A stretch of 64,000 nt of DNA from Cichorium intybus (Eukaryota; Streptophyta; Magnoliopsida; Asterales; Asteraceae), in assembly GCA_023525715.1 (NCBI GenBank), contig CM042009.1:125467319-125531318 (forward strand), in the 5' to 3' direction. This document shows, piece after piece, positions 20,886 through 50,833 of this stretch (within the stretch, counting starts at the first letter, position 1; each line of letters starts with the position of its first letter). The notes under the pieces are model-generated. The model had not been told where the DNA came from and did no database searches. It saw only the letters and a list, made by a program, of their open reading frames with translations. Both the position numbers and the translations under genes were made by a program.

Positions 20886-22794
20886 TTGTCGGTGGTGCCA
20901 ACAGATTTGTGACTGAAATCAGTAATAGTGTATAACAATTCTTAATAGCAATGAATCATAAATACAATGTAGTCTAGATACATGTTATGCGGGAAAACAT
21001 AAAATTTGATTAACTAGAAGATGAAACATGTTCCCAAATATTTTTATTTATTAGAATAAGATGGTATAATGAAAATGATTCCAAATGAGGTCTATATCAC
21101 TTGTTGACACAATACATATCCGATATAATTTTACATGACATGACTCCAGCCCGAACCGAACCAAATTTTGAACAGGTGAACACAAAGATATCTGAATTGA
21201 AATGACCCATCAACCGACCACGACCCGAATGGTCGGCCTTAAGAAGACATTATAATTGCAATAGGCAACTTGTCAAGATCAACTAAAACGGTTTAAATGA
21301 GCGACATCAATTTATTATTTACGTAAAGTGGGCCGTGGACTGTTCATTAAATTTGTATGATTATCTGACTTGGGCCTGATCTGTTATTTCTATGTGGGTC
21401 TTTTTCATTTGAATATAGCAGCACGTCTTTTCATTGTCCCTTACTTGTCCAAATAATATAATATTTAATTCCATATTTGATTTAATCTAGTGTATTATCT
21501 ATAAGTTTTGGCACCGAATATTTGTTATAACATATAATTCTTTAATGTTAAATTCCATCTAAATATTTTAATCTCAAGATTGATGATAGAAATTAAGCTA
21601 TGAAGAGTAGCAATTGGTTACGCCAAACTATGTACAAATTTTTCAATCAAAAAGAATAGAATTGGCGATATTTTTTAACTTTCAATAATAAAATCTAATA
21701 TTAAAACTAGTGTACTTTTAGTTTAAATATAAGATATGTGGAATTAGAGTGGTTCTGTGGTTGTCGGTATCTACTGGAACATCGATAATTGTAAAAGTAA
21801 TAGGTGGCGAGTGTAAAAGATGAGACGTCATTTTAAAGCATTAATATTTGGAACTACCTTATGCCTTTTAGTAAAGTGAATGAAGACGAACGAAACCAAC
21901 CAAAAGAATTTATAAAAGCAGCTAGTAACATGAGTTGACTCCAATAGGAAGGTTGTGACTTGTGAACGTCATTTAATTGTTTATAGACCTATGTGTAAAG
22001 TTCTCTATCTATGGTACTTGCAAATACCTTTCGGCTTAACTTGTGGTCACAGTCAACTTACTTTTTATTGTACTATTATCATTATTACTAAATTGTGTCC
22101 TTAGTTATCCCACGTAACATTTAATGTCTTATCAATTAAAACCGAATGTTCAACCTTTACTTGTGAACTACAACGTTGTTTTGATCATTAATAGTGATGG
22201 AGACCTACAATCCACCATTGGAATGGCATATGATGCATGTTAACAAACTTCTTTATATGAATATACAACTATGTGATGGTTAAGTTTTGACGTAAATCTA
22301 CTCAAATGGTTATGAAAGATTCAAATAGGTTAAAGTTACATCATATAAACACAAATAAATCTTCTAGTATATCATGACCTATGCATGTATATCATTTACT
22401 ATGGTGTTTAGATTAAACAAATCATATCATATCATGCTTAAGGCGTGTAGACCATATCATAAACGGATAAAAACTGAGTAATTTCAACATTACTGTGATA
22501 CTTTTCTCCAAACTCTTATAGCTCTAAGGCCTTGATATTTGGAGGATTTGTGCGAAAATCAAATTAAGACCCTATAAAAAAATTTAATGTAAATATTATT
22601 AAGTAAATTCTCTACTGCTAAATTCAAAACGTAAAGTTGATAATAAGCACAAGAACATAAACGATGATGCTTAAAGTTAATCATTTACTAAGATCGTTAG
22701 AGTACACAAGACAATCTCTATGATGCTTCTCCCCTTTTGCTAAGTACTTATTGCAAAATTCTTAACAAAACTCAATTTCTTCCATCTTTACGAC
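20886..22794. other. Intergenic, no gene seen
   Basis: AT-rich DNA with no coherent open frame, domain or repeat that I can support. Confidence 0.5.
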
Positions 22795-22799
22795 ATTTA

Positions 22800-23155
22800 C
22801 ATGTTAACATTTTCTTATAGGACCAAGACCAGGACCATTTTTCACGAGTAGGTCTCTCCATTTAGTATTAAAAGTGCTTTAATTTCTAGGATCATAAATG
22901 TTCACTGGAATATCTTCTTTGTCACCACCATTACCATTCAAGTTGGTTATGTTTAATCTACACATAACTTGATTTTGGCACTTGCAATTCAACTTTTTCT
23001 TCTCTAGGTTTTTCAACAACTTCATCAATATTTAGTGTTACACATTATCTATGTTCCTCCACATTAAATTGAACATTATCAAATTTTATAGTATTATCTT
23101 TGAATACATTTCGCTCCACTTGATCTGATTCTTCATTATGATGACATTACATGGC
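22800..23155 (-). pseudogene. Remnant of a TTF/ZMYM-type hAT transposase
   Basis: The minus strand, with scattered stops, reads NEESDQVERNVFKDNTI, then VEKPREEKVELQVPKSS, then DIPVNIYDPRN, a stop, and FNTKWRDLLVKNGPGPIRK. The NIYDPRNW..RDLLVEKGP-like motif is typical of the N-terminal TTF-type zinc-finger region of plant hAT-dimerisation (ZMYM1-like) proteins. Only this small N-terminal piece is left, with three or more stops, so it is a fossil. Confidence 0.5.
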
Positions 23156-23302
23156 CTTGTTTGATAATAAATCAATTGATAGTTCCTTGTTGACTATGAA
23201 CAAGTTCCTCTTTTTGTTTTCTTTTATGTTTAGAACAAAGATATAAAAAATTTTAGTTGGAGACATCATTTTTATATATAAAAAAATCAAAGTTAATAAC
23301 TT

Positions 23303-23458
<156 letters not shown>

Positions 23459-23461
23459 CAC

Positions 23462-25786
<2,325 letters not shown>

Positions 25787-26287
25787 GCACAAACCGGATG
25801 TTTTTTTTTTGCAAAATCGATTTGGTTTGAGTTAACATGGTCAAAACCTGATTGGATAGAAACCGGATCAATGAAACGAAAAGTATCATATCCTATAGAA
25901 ACCGATTGAAACCGGATTGAAACAGGTTTTCCAAACTGGTCCTTCTCAAGAGTTTGTTGTAATTTCTAATGTGCTCTCCAAAGTACATTGCTATGTCTGG
26001 TGTGCTCTCTAAAATTTGTTGTTATTTTTGGTCCTTCTCAAGAGCTTGTTATTTTTCTGGTCCTTCTAAAGGTGGTTTAATTCAGTTTTTGGGATTTATA
26101 TAAACCAATGGTTTGCTCTCTATGCAAGAATCTACAAAAAAAAAAATGCTAGTTTTCAAAACCGGCTTCACTCAAACCAGATTCACAAATAAAAATATCA
26201 AACCGGTATAAACCGGCGGATCGATTTCACTCAAACCAGTTTCATTTTGAAATCAATTATCGGTTTTTTTTTTCACTGCTCATCCTA
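25787..26287. mobile_element. Possible hAT-type MITE
   Basis: Left end TAGAGTAGCACAAACCGG and, read inward from the right, TACTAGGATGAGCAGTG. Both resemble degenerate TAGGGGTGAGCAAA-type hAT ends, and the interior carries repeated AACCGG and its inverse (AAACCGGTATAAACCGG). A perfect 8-bp target duplication is not seen, so this is tentative. Confidence 0.3.
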
Positions 26288-27146
26288 GTACCGCCGCTGT
26301 AATTTAATGGTGTTTAAAGATTTAAACAATATGGCTTAATTTTGTGGACCGCATAAAATTAATCATCGTTTATGGGCTGACAAGGTTGTAATGTTGTATA
26401 CAGAAAAATAGTCTATTGGGCTAAGACATAGATCCTTCGGCCTTAGGTCTGGTAGAATATAATATATTAATATCTAACATACGAATTGTGGTGATTCGTA
26501 ACATATTTATCTAATTCTACCAATCAAGATAATATATTAATTTCTTTTCATAATCGAATGAACTTGCATCTTTTACTAATATAGACAACTAATAAGTTGT
26601 AGCCAAAATGGTAAAAATATAGTCATGCCGTATAAAATGGTAAAAATGTCAAAATCGTCTTTGTGATTATCCCATAAAAGTTGAAAGAAGTAACAAAGTG
26701 TCAAAGTCATATCCACGTGAAGCTCAAAGTATCAAAACTGTCTTCATATTTGTGTTTGATCCCATGTTATCGTTCTCTCTCATCTATTCTTTTGATTCTT
26801 TTACCAATAAAAATTAAGATGCATATACCATCGAAAAGAACAATGAATCAAACAAAAAAATGACAAATTTGTGTGGCTTAATTGTAAAAAATGAAGCAAA
26901 GAGGCTAACCCAAAAAGACGAAATAAAAAAGAAAAAAAATAGTCGTTTTTATGTAAATTTGTCATAAAATACGACTCACATTCATTAAAGATTCAGGACT
27001 GAAACAGCATGACATGCTTTAATCTTTGAAAATCATGACTTACTTCTCTCATGTGAACATCATCTTTCATTTATCCAAATTATATTGTTGAACCAAATCT
27101 TAATCTTTCTTTATTTTGGCTGGCTATTTATAAGTACACAAGAGCC
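26288..27146. other. Intergenic, no gene seen
   Basis: AT-rich DNA up to the LINE target site. No feature supported. Confidence 0.5.
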
Positions 27147-27284
27147 GACGTTTGAATCCTTTTTTTTTTTTTTTTAGAACAGCAGCGAATATATTAAAAC
27201 ACAAAAAACGCAGCTAGCAAGAAGCTAGACAAAAGTACAACGAAACAATTACATAACAGAAATTGCTAAATTGGGATCTAAAAG

Positions 27285-30200
27285 TCAAGCATCCCATTTC
27301 AGACACAACTTTTTGCAACGACTCCTAATCCACAAGAACGAGTAATAAACAACATTATCCCAGCACATGCATTTCTTAGGCTTTACAGTAGAGAAAATAG
27401 CAGCATTCCTGAAGTTCCACTCACACCACCAAACTGTCATAAAAACCACTTGAAGACAAATTTTCCTATGTTTCAGCATGCAAAGATTGTCAAACCAAAA
27501 TGACCAATCTGCATGATTTGCAACAAAAGGTATATTTATCCCCCACCACTTAGCAACACCCGTAACAAGATCTGTCACAAAAGAGCATCCAAAGAAGAGA
27601 TGGTCATTCGATTCACCACCTTTCTCACACACAACACAAGCAATGGACTGGATATCAAAACCTCTTTTCGCCAAATTCCATCTAATAGGAAGCCCATTAA
27701 CCGCTATCTTCCAAGCTAGCACATTCAGCTTAATCGGAGCAAGAGAACACCATTTAACCACCGAAACCCCACTCGGAAGACATACCTCATCAATAGCTTC
27801 CCTAGCCGACGCCACCGAAAAACATCCCGCCCCATCCTTCGTCCACCTCCATCTATCTTGCGAATTACTAAGCACCACTTGGTTTACAACATCTACGAGC
27901 TCACACTATTGTAAAGCCTCAACACCCCCCTAGGAAGTCTCCGAAAAGTGGTAACCCATCCTTCTTGCGCAAACTTTTCGCACACCGTAACCTCCTTGGA
28001 ATTTTCCAAAGCAAAAATTCTGTTGAATCTAACTTGAAAAATAACATCCCCACACCAAACATCCGTCCAAAACTTAGTATGCTTACCATTACCCACCCTA
28101 ATAGCACAGTATTGAAAGAGATCTACTCCTTTTTTCCTCAAATCTTCAACCGCACTAATTAAGTATTTCCAAATCGAATTATGCGAAGATCTAGGCAAAT
28201 TAACTCCAATTCTAGAACCATGAATCGCAGAAATTACCTTAGCCTACAAAGAGTCTGGTTCCGTCAAGAAACGCCATATCCATTTAAAAAGAAGAGCTCG
28301 ATTCAAAGCAAACAAACTATTAACACCCAAACCACCCTGAGATCTTGCAGCCAGCACTTTATTCCAAGCAACCCATGACATTTTCTTCTCATTAACATCC
28401 GCCCCAATAAAGAATTTGTTTCTAATCGCCTCTATCTTCTTTAAGATACCATCAGGCACCTTAAAAACAGACATGAAAAAAGTAGGAATTGCGCCCAGGA
28501 CCGACTTAATTAAAGTAAGCCGACCCCCAACAGATAAGGTTCTAAGTTTCCACTTTGAGAGTTTAGAATCAACCTTATCAACCACCTTTTTCCATGAGAT
28601 CAAACGATTCATATTACCTCCCACCAATAGACCAAGATAGTCAAACGGTAATTTAATCGGCTCACATCCTGTACTAGTCGCCATATGTTGCACCTCCTCA
28701 AACGTAACACCCAACCCCAAAAGTTTACTCTTCTGCAGATTTATAGAAAGACCTGACACAAGATGGAAAACATGCAGAAGAGAGACTAACGAATCCACAT
28801 TTTCTTTATCCCATGACCCAATAAAGATAGCATCATCTGCATAGAAAAGATGAGAAATAGAAATCTGATTTGACCTGCCAAACGTGAAGCCACACATCAA
28901 TCCTCTCTCCATAACCCGTTCCACCATAATATGAAGACTCTCCATCACCAAAATGAAAAGAAACGGAGATAAATGATCTCCCTGTCTGAGACCCCTTGCG
29001 ATTTGGAACTGATCTGTAGGGGAACCATTAACTAACACCGAAGAAGTGGCCGAGTGCAGACAACCAGAAATCCAACCTCGCCACCGCTCACCAAAACCAA
29101 GTTGCAACATAACTTCAATCAAATGATCCCACCGCACCGAATCATACGCTTTTTGAAAATCAACCTTAAACACAAAAGCTTTCTCCCTTTTATACTTACA
29201 CCATGACGCCAACTCATTAAGAATGAACGGACCATCCAAAATCTGCCTCCCTTTAATAAAAGCAGACTGCTCTTTACTAACAATACCATCAATCACAGTT
29301 GCTAACCTATTAGCTAAAAGTTTGGCAATAATTTTATATTGGCAACCAATCAGGCTAATAGGTCTATAATCTTTAACAAATTTAGGCTGCTGCACTTTAG
29401 GAATCAAGGCAATAAAAGACGCGTTACAACCACCAGGAAAATGCCCCATATTAAAAAAGCACTTTACCGCATCAACCACCTCAGACTTAACCAAATACCA
29501 AAACCTTTTGAAAAATTCAAAAGTAAAGCCATCCGGCCCCGGAGCTTTGTCAGAACCACAATCCCTTACCGCCCTTTTAACCTCCTCCATCGTAACCTCA
29601 GACTCCAATTCCTCCGACTGCTCTACCGATAAAACACAAGGAAAAGGTTGATCCACCTGAGGTTTAACCCGGTCTGGTTTAGCAAATCTCTCCGCAAAAT
29701 GCTTTCTAAATTCTTCTTTCACCATCTTTGGCTCTTCAATCCAACGCCCATCAAAAAAAACACCACGAACAGCCGTGTTCCTTCTTCTTTTATTAAGAAT
29801 GCCATGAAAAAATTTACTATTTTCATCCCCTTCAATAGCCCACCTCACTTTGGCTTTTTGAGCCACATCAAGAGTTTCAATTCTATTTATATCCGCCAAT
29901 TCTTTAGCCAAAAACATTCTATTCTCCATATTTCCACTCACGGCACCCCCAATATCAACTTTCTTATCTATCTCCACCATCTCTTTTTGAATCTCCTTCT
30001 TCCTTTTATTTTGTTTTAGTAACTTATCATAATTCCATAATTTTAAATTTTTCTTCAAGAGCTTTAGCTTTTCCTTCAACTTCACCATGTCATTCGCATG
30101 ATTACATCCATCATTACTCCAAGAATCCTGAACCACCTGCACAAAGTCTTCCTCCAAAAACCACGAATGAAAAAGACGAAACGGAGTAGGGCCATAATCA

Positions 30201-30901
30201 AGATCTTTAACTTTAAGAAAAATCGGTCTATGATCCGAAAGATGCTTATCAAGAATAACTCCCGATAGATTAGGAAATAAGGACAACAAACCTTCTGAGA
30301 CCAAAAATCTATCCAGTTTACTCATCTTCCCCGCCACCTTATCCGACCAAGTGAAAGAATATCCACCTAGTTGAATATCCACCAAACTACCCGAACGAAT
30401 GAAATCATTAAAATCCTCAGCTTGTCTTTTATTAAAACACGAACCATGTCGCTCAAACTCCCATCGAACAACATTAAAATCACCCATGACGATGACCTCA
30501 CCTTCCCATGAATCCAAGAACCCACCAATAGTAATCCATAAATGTTTTTTATCATTAGCACTTTGAGGAGCATAAACAGTAATAATCAAAATAGGACATT
30601 CATCTCCTCCCCAACAGCCTTCCAACATCACAAAAGCATCTTGTATCACTTGTTTTTTACACCTGAAAACCCCTTTATCCCAAATACAAACAATTCCGCC
30701 CGAAGCTCCCCTTGAAGGACTCACCGAATAATCAAAAAAAGAATTACCCCACAACCTTTTAGCCAACAAAGGAGAAATTTGACCCTTCTTCGTCTCTTGA
30801 ATAGCCAGAAAATTCAGCTTATGAACACTACATAAATCATAAACCCACTGTTTTTTCCTTTTGCCTCCCAAGCCTTGAACATTTAGCGACAAAATATTCA
30901 T
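27285..30901 (-). pseudogene. LINE ORF2: endonuclease, reverse transcriptase, zf-RVT; broken
   Basis: The first 885 codons (30901-28244) are open. The N-terminal apurinic-type endonuclease shows LNVQGLGG, IQETKKG (E36), GDFNVV and SDHRPIF. The reverse transcriptase shows KAPGPDGFTFEFF, DYRPISLIGCQYKIIAKLLA, FKVDFQKAYDSVRWDHL, GLRQGDHLSPFLFIL and FYADD (YADD at residues 687-690). At 28246-28244 a TAG replaces what should be TGG (SL*AKVISAIHG, where families have SLWARVI-like sequence). The same frame then runs to ~27900 (IWKYLISAVEDLRKKGVDLF), where a one-base shift near a run of G is needed to reach the C-terminal zf-RVT part (27878-27285) with CVVCEKGGESNDHLFFGC. The two lesions separate the zinc domain from the catalytic part. 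Confidence 0.92.
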
Positions 30902-32607
30902 TAAAAAGCGTTATCAACTCCAATTCTTTTGAGGAAAATCTTCAAATCTTTTTCACAACCCTTCATACGTAGACCGCTCGCCTGACCCAATTCAATAAAC
31001 CTGTTAAATTGATCCATAATCGAAAAAGCATTAACAGGAGGTTTCGGATGACTCATTGAGTCAGCATTTTCAGATTGTGTACCAAAAACTTCATCTGGAA
31101 CGTGTGATTTTGTTCGCATACCACCAACTGAGTCCTGCCAAGAAGCTTCCCTCCTTACCCCACATTCTTGCTCATCATCAGACGCGAATTCCTGAATGGA
31201 ACGCATGTCGGACAGCTTGGAAAAATTCACCGGGGAAGGAACAGCATGAGGAGAATCTTGTTGATAGTCAACATGCACAACCCCCTCCCTCGCAACAAAA
31301 GGCGGAGTGAAACCAGGTGGGAAAGAATTATCATTAGCCATCTCCTTTGAACAACAATTATTAACAACTCCATCCTTGCGAATTAAATGATCCAAACCAA
31401 ATGGGTCTTCATCCAACGAGCTTTTTACACCTTCCCTGTTATCATTATCAAACGGATCAGGGACATGAACGGACTCGCCATCATTATCTTCTGTTCTTCC
31501 ATCTTTCCTAAAATTGTCTCCATCTTTTTTCATGAAAACATCATCTTCACCTTCAGCATCCTCCTTTTCATTTAAAACAAAGTCCTTTACTACGAAATCT
31601 GGAACCCAACCCGTGATTTCTTTAGCTCGTATCTCTGTCACCTTCCCTTCAAATACCACTTTGCAAGATTCAGAAATAAGGTTTGTTAAAATCGTTTTAA
31701 CATACATGCGAACACTATATCTATTAGTACCCTTCGCATCCTCAAAATAAACAAGGTCACCCCATTGCCTGGCCACTCTCACAAATGTATTTGTGGTCCA
31801 CAACAATAACGGTATCCCCTCAACATCAATCCATACCACTCTCTCCTTGACTTCAAAATCATCAGACCAATCCTTCACTTCAACAAACCACGAAGCAATA
31901 CCTTGATGAGATTTGAAGTTATCACATGCATGCAAAGACTTGAATGTAATAGCAATCCAAAAACCACCCAAATATTTGAACTGGAGCCCATCAAAACCTT
32001 CATTTGAACATATCGACTGAATATTTGGGATAGAACCAAATTGTTTTACGCAAGCCACTAACGTAAACAAATTAGATTGATCATTCACACACTCCTGATC
32101 CAACACAATCACAGGTTTAGATTCTCCCTCCTTTTTATGCAGAACATATTGAGACGCCCCTCGAAGGACATCAGCATAATTCCTAACTCCATTCTTATGC
32201 ACAATTGGACCCACATTTTTCACATATGCAAAATTATTTGACGAAACATTCTGCCTATTAACATAACCCACATTCCTATCAAACCTTGCAACCTTGGCAA
32301 ACAATTTAATTTTCCCAATCCAAATAGAATTAAGATTATTAACAAGGGTTTGCACATCACCATTTTTGACAAATCTAACAAAAGCAAAATGCTTACCGGC
32401 TTTTGAAAGTTTTTTCGGAATAAACACATCATTGACGGCTCCATACTTCTCACATGTATTCCTCAGTTCTCGTACAGAAAAATGGGACGGGAAATTCGTG
32501 ATAAAAATGTTGTGAGACACCTTAACATTAAGAGTTTCATCTGAAACCTTAACTCCATTCCTTCCACTCGGTCCAATCCTATCAAAAACACTCCTGCGTA
32601 CATCCAT
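30901..32607 (-). CDS. LINE ORF1, RRM-type RNA-binding protein
   Basis: A 568-residue open frame. Residues ~32-110 form an RNA-recognition motif with RNP2 as IFITNFP (34-40) and RNP1 as KHFAFVRF (72-79), the type found at the start of many plant L1 ORF1 proteins. The middle (about 200-330) has a tryptophan-containing region (FKYLGGFWIAI, VVWIDVEGIPLLLW) that resembles the conserved DUF4283-like domain of plant LINEs. The C-terminal half is acidic and low in complexity, and there is no CCHC knuckle. It would coat LINE RNA and help target-primed reverse transcription. Its TAA stop overlaps the ATG of ORF2 as TAATG, pointing to coupled termination and re-initiation. The frame is intact. Confidence 0.88.
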   Translation of the reverse strand: MDVRRSVFDRIGPSGRNGVKVSDETLNVKVSHNIFITNFPSHFSVRELRNTCEKYGAVNDVFIPKKLSKAGKHFAFVRFVKNGDVQTLVNNLNSIWIGKIKLFAKVARFDRNVGYVNRQNVSSNNFAYVKNVGPIVHKNGVRNYADVLRGASQYVLHKKEGESKPVIVLDQECVNDQSNLFTLVACVKQFGSIPNIQSICSNEGFDGLQFKYLGGFWIAITFKSLHACDNFKSHQGIASWFVEVKDWSDDFEVKERVVWIDVEGIPLLLWTTNTFVRVARQWGDLVYFEDAKGTNRYSVRMYVKTILTNLISESCKVVFEGKVTEIRAKEITGWVPDFVVKDFVLNEKEDAEGEDDVFMKKDGDNFRKDGRTEDNDGESVHVPDPFDNDNREGVKSSLDEDPFGLDHLIRKDGVVNNCCSKEMANDNSFPPGFTPPFVAREGVVHVDYQQDSPHAVPSPVNFSKLSDMRSIQEFASDDEQECGVRREASWQDSVGGMRTKSHVPDEVFGTQSENADSMSHPKPPVNAFSIMDQFNRFIELGQASGLRMKGCEKDLKIFLKRIGVDNAF

Positions 32608-33198
32608 TAACCCTCAAAATAAGCCCGATCACACTCGTGCTACTGTTTTTAATTGGGCGCGGGTTGCGTGAAAAACCACCCTGGTCGGCAATTATGTTCG
32701 TAATTGAACCGGGGCTAGAGACTTGCTAACTGAATGTGGATACCCGAATCGGACCGTGAAAAGGACCCACTGAAATAACCCAACTGTATGACTCGACCAG
32801 GACTCTGGTGACTCGCCGAGTCAACTCGCTCAGTTGACACGACTGGAGGCGGATCGGAGAAGGTGACCTGTGGGGTATGCAGCGGACGGTCTCCTGAGCT
32901 CGGAACCGGTGGAGAAGGAGCGATAACCGGCCGTTTGGTCGGTTAAAATGGCAGTTGCAGGTGTGTTCGGTTAAAATGGCACTTACAGGTTTGAGGTTGC
33001 GTAGGCGTAGGCATAAGGGTGGAGAGAGTACGAAGCTGGTGAAGCAGACTTGAAGGTGATGATCGGAGGAGACTTACCTTTCCGGAGGAAGATTAGATCC
33101 GGTGAAGCGGAAGATTAGATCTGGGAGAAAACGGGATCCGAAATTTTTCTATAAATGTTTCTATATTGGTTTTTAAAACGGGAGACGTTTGAATCCTT

Positions 33199-34483
33199 AT
33201 TGTTTTCAATAATTCATAGACTTCTTTTCTCATAACTCCAATTTTCTCCAAATATTTCTTTGTAGTTAACAAGAAAAATGGGATATTGGTTAGAATAGGT
33301 CATCTTCATCAAAATTTACCGGCCCTTGCCCAAAAGAAATGTTAAAATCCCTTTACACATTTATTTGGAGAATGTACTATATTGATTACTCACTTACTCT
33401 ATACATCTATTGCTACCAATGAAACGCAGTGATAGTCCAACAAATGGGCTGGCTTTAGAGATTGATGCACTATCACAATCTAATAATATGAAATACAATT
33501 ATATTATAACTTTTAATAATATAAAAACCCTAAGACATCTATTACAATGATTGTGTTAAAAAACATATTAAACACTCATAAATTATAGAAAACGAATATA
33601 TAGACATCACCATACATTTTATACATTTTGTTCATTGAAAAAAAGATCAAACTCTCATTTTTTTTATCTTTTTCCCTAACAAAGGAGGTTCTCGGTATTT
33701 TGGATTTAACTCTCATCCAAAACTATATTATCCCAAGAAATTCCGCATTACAATAAATCATTGATGCATCAAACCCCATTTCCTCAACCCTTTATATTTG
33801 CATCCTAAAACTTTCAAAACATCAATATTTTTTGTGAGAAAATCTTACTTATATACTACTAATAGTCATTATAACATATATAAATGAGAGGAAGATAAAA
33901 AGTCATTAGTAATGACACTAATTTAAAAAACATAAAAAAGCGTTTAGTTAAAACTTATTGAATATAATAATCATCAGATACAAGTTAAAATAACTATTGA
34001 ATGGTAGTGATGTTTGAAAGTTAGACATAGTAACACATATATAAATAATAATTATACCTCATTTTTTGAATAATTTTTTATCATTCACATGTAAATTTAA
34101 GTAAATTTATTTGTAAATCTCAGTTATTGAATTGTTTATTGTCAAAAGGTTGAAATTGTAAAAAAATGTAAGTGAATTTACTTGAATTCAATGTGAATTT
34201 AGTCAGATTCACATGTGAATCTAAAATTTTATTTAAATTTACATGAGTTGTTATTGAATGATCAGTAATTGTTGAAAAAATAATTTTAATAACCATTCGT
34301 ATGTGAATTATCTTCTATAAAAATTTAGTATTATTCATATTCATATTGATTCGTTGTTATGAGTCTGAACAAAATTTTTAAAGGAAAAAAAAACTTTGTT
34401 TTTTTATATTGATATTGATATCTATTGAAAGAGAAAAAAAAAAGTTTTTTTTTATATTGATATGAATACCTCTTGAGAAGACA
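33199..34483. other. Intergenic, no gene seen
   Basis: Very AT-rich. Several GTGAATTT/AAATTCAC-like segments recur at 34080-34330 but no element border is clear. Confidence 0.45.
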
Positions 34484-35230
34484 TGTCACGTCCCAACAAA
34501 TTGACGCGTCGCGTTCTGTGTATCACATAGAAACCTATCGGGATCTTAGACACTACGTGTCGTGTTTTCTACGAGCAACCAGACCCTAGATTGTTTCGTT
34601 CTAGACCATTTCAGACCTTTATATAGCTTCTTTTTTACTCATTTTCAAACTCAAAAACAGGGTACTAGGGTCTGAAGTCATAAGGTTCAGTTTGAACCTC
34701 AAACACACCACAAAACTTTGAATTACTAACTATAAACATTATCCTTTTCTTCTTTAACATCCAATCCTCAAACTAGAGTTTCAAATACAGATTTCATACC
34801 TTCAAGAACTTGGAGAGTACGATGATAAGAGCGGCTTGAACTTCTGTAGACGAATTCCCATCTCAAAAAATTGTTTGAAGTTCACCAAAATCTCACCTCT
34901 CTGTATAAGTTCTTTAAGATAGATTTCACCTTCAAATCTTAGGAATCAACTTCAAGCTTCAAAGACTTCCAAATGAAAGGGTTTCCAGTTCCATCCACTA
35001 ACAGGGGTATATATTTTCCACATTGACACTTTTAGCCCTCCTAGTTACTCAAAACTCCACTTTGTTCATATATATACCCATAGGGTTTTAAATTCCACAT
35101 TTTGAACCATTTTAAAATATTCATTCTAACATAGAACATCAACAAATTATTTGACCATAATACATGATATTTTTAATAAGAACACTCTTAATTTCATAAA
35201 TTTTACCAATTAAACTTTTGGGATATTACA
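34484..35230 (-). mobile_element. LTR-like block, possible solo LTR
   Basis: TG..CA ends: TGTCACGTCCCAAC on the left, TTGGGATATTACA on the right. Read on the minus strand it runs TGTAATATCCC to GGGACGTGACA, a common gypsy-type LTR layout. It is noncoding. The flanking 5-mers (agaca, cgcga) do not match, so it may be rearranged or wrongly delimited. Confidence 0.4.
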
Positions 35231-35502
35231 CGCGACCCCGTTGACCCCTCTTTTTCGTCGTGTTCAGGATTAAACTTATTTTATATACAAGTCTGCATTA
35301 CGCATCGCCCAATTTGTATTAGATCGCAATTTAAATCCTCACTCTCCACTCGTTTTAATTGCAATTACGTTAAATGGCTAGTGATATTAAAATCACCAAC
35401 AAATTGAAGACGTTATTACAAATTTAAAATGTTATTTTTATTGATAGTAGTAGAAAAAATTATTGCTATTTGCCTTATCCTAAACTATTTAACAATGACA
35501 TA

Positions 35503-35672
35503 TACCCATGTGGGTGGGAGGTCGTGAGTTCAACTCCGACTGACTCAATGTGGGGGATTTTCCCGGATTAGGTGGTAAAAAGGGGAGGAAATGGAGGCGA
35601 TTGGGGCCCGTCCGGGAACGGAATTACCCCTCTAACGTTCCAGAGTACTCATAATCGCTGGTTCAAAAAAAA
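35503..35672 (+). mobile_element. 5'-truncated SINE with target duplication
   Basis: A ~170-bp GC-richer insert ending in a run of A, flanked by the 9-bp duplication AATGACATA (35494-35502, 35673-35681). It has a diverged box B-like AGTTCAACTCC near its start but no box A, so the tRNA-related head is truncated. It lies about 140 bp beyond the MLO stop codon and could fall within the MLO 3' UTR, in antisense. Confidence 0.72.
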
Positions 35673-35810
35673 AATGACATAACTTTATTTACAGTAATCA
35701 TAATAAATATTAGTGTGAATAGGGTTTCCAGTAATATATTTAACATAATGCAACAAAAAATAATGAATAAATAATGCTAAAAATACTTTTCGCTAGACTT
35801 AAAGTTATAC

Positions 35811-50709
<14,899 letters not shown>

Positions 50710-50825
50710 TTTTCCCGGAACACAATAAGGTGGAAGATAGGTTTTCGGAAATAATTAGAAAGTAAGATGAAAGGAATGAATTTAAGTGGTAGGAAGAAGA
50801 GAAAATAAGGACGCGTTCAAAGTCG

Positions 50826-50833
50826 GAGTCAAC
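50826..50833 (-). promoter_or_regulatory. W-box-like motif upstream of MLO
   Basis: The minus strand reads GTTGACTC about 120 bp upstream of the MLO start codon. TTGAC(C/T) is the core bound by WRKY factors. A single short match is weak evidence. Confidence 0.25.

Larger units (their letters stand above)
27161..33183 (-). mobile_element. Full-length L1-type LINE
   Basis: A 6.0-kb non-LTR retrotransposon on the minus strand with a 5' leader (33183-32608), ORF1, ORF2 and a poly(A) tail (the T run ending at 27175 on the plus strand). The target duplication GACGTTTGAATCCT is present at 27147-27160 and 33184-33197, which proves an insertion by target-primed reverse transcription and shows that the element is not 5'-truncated. 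ORF2 is disabled by a nonsense change and a frameshift. The near-perfect long duplication suggests a fairly recent insertion. Confidence 0.95.

Noticed and set aside
29339..30019. Plus-strand open frames within the LINE
   Set aside because: Antisense shadows of LINE ORF2.
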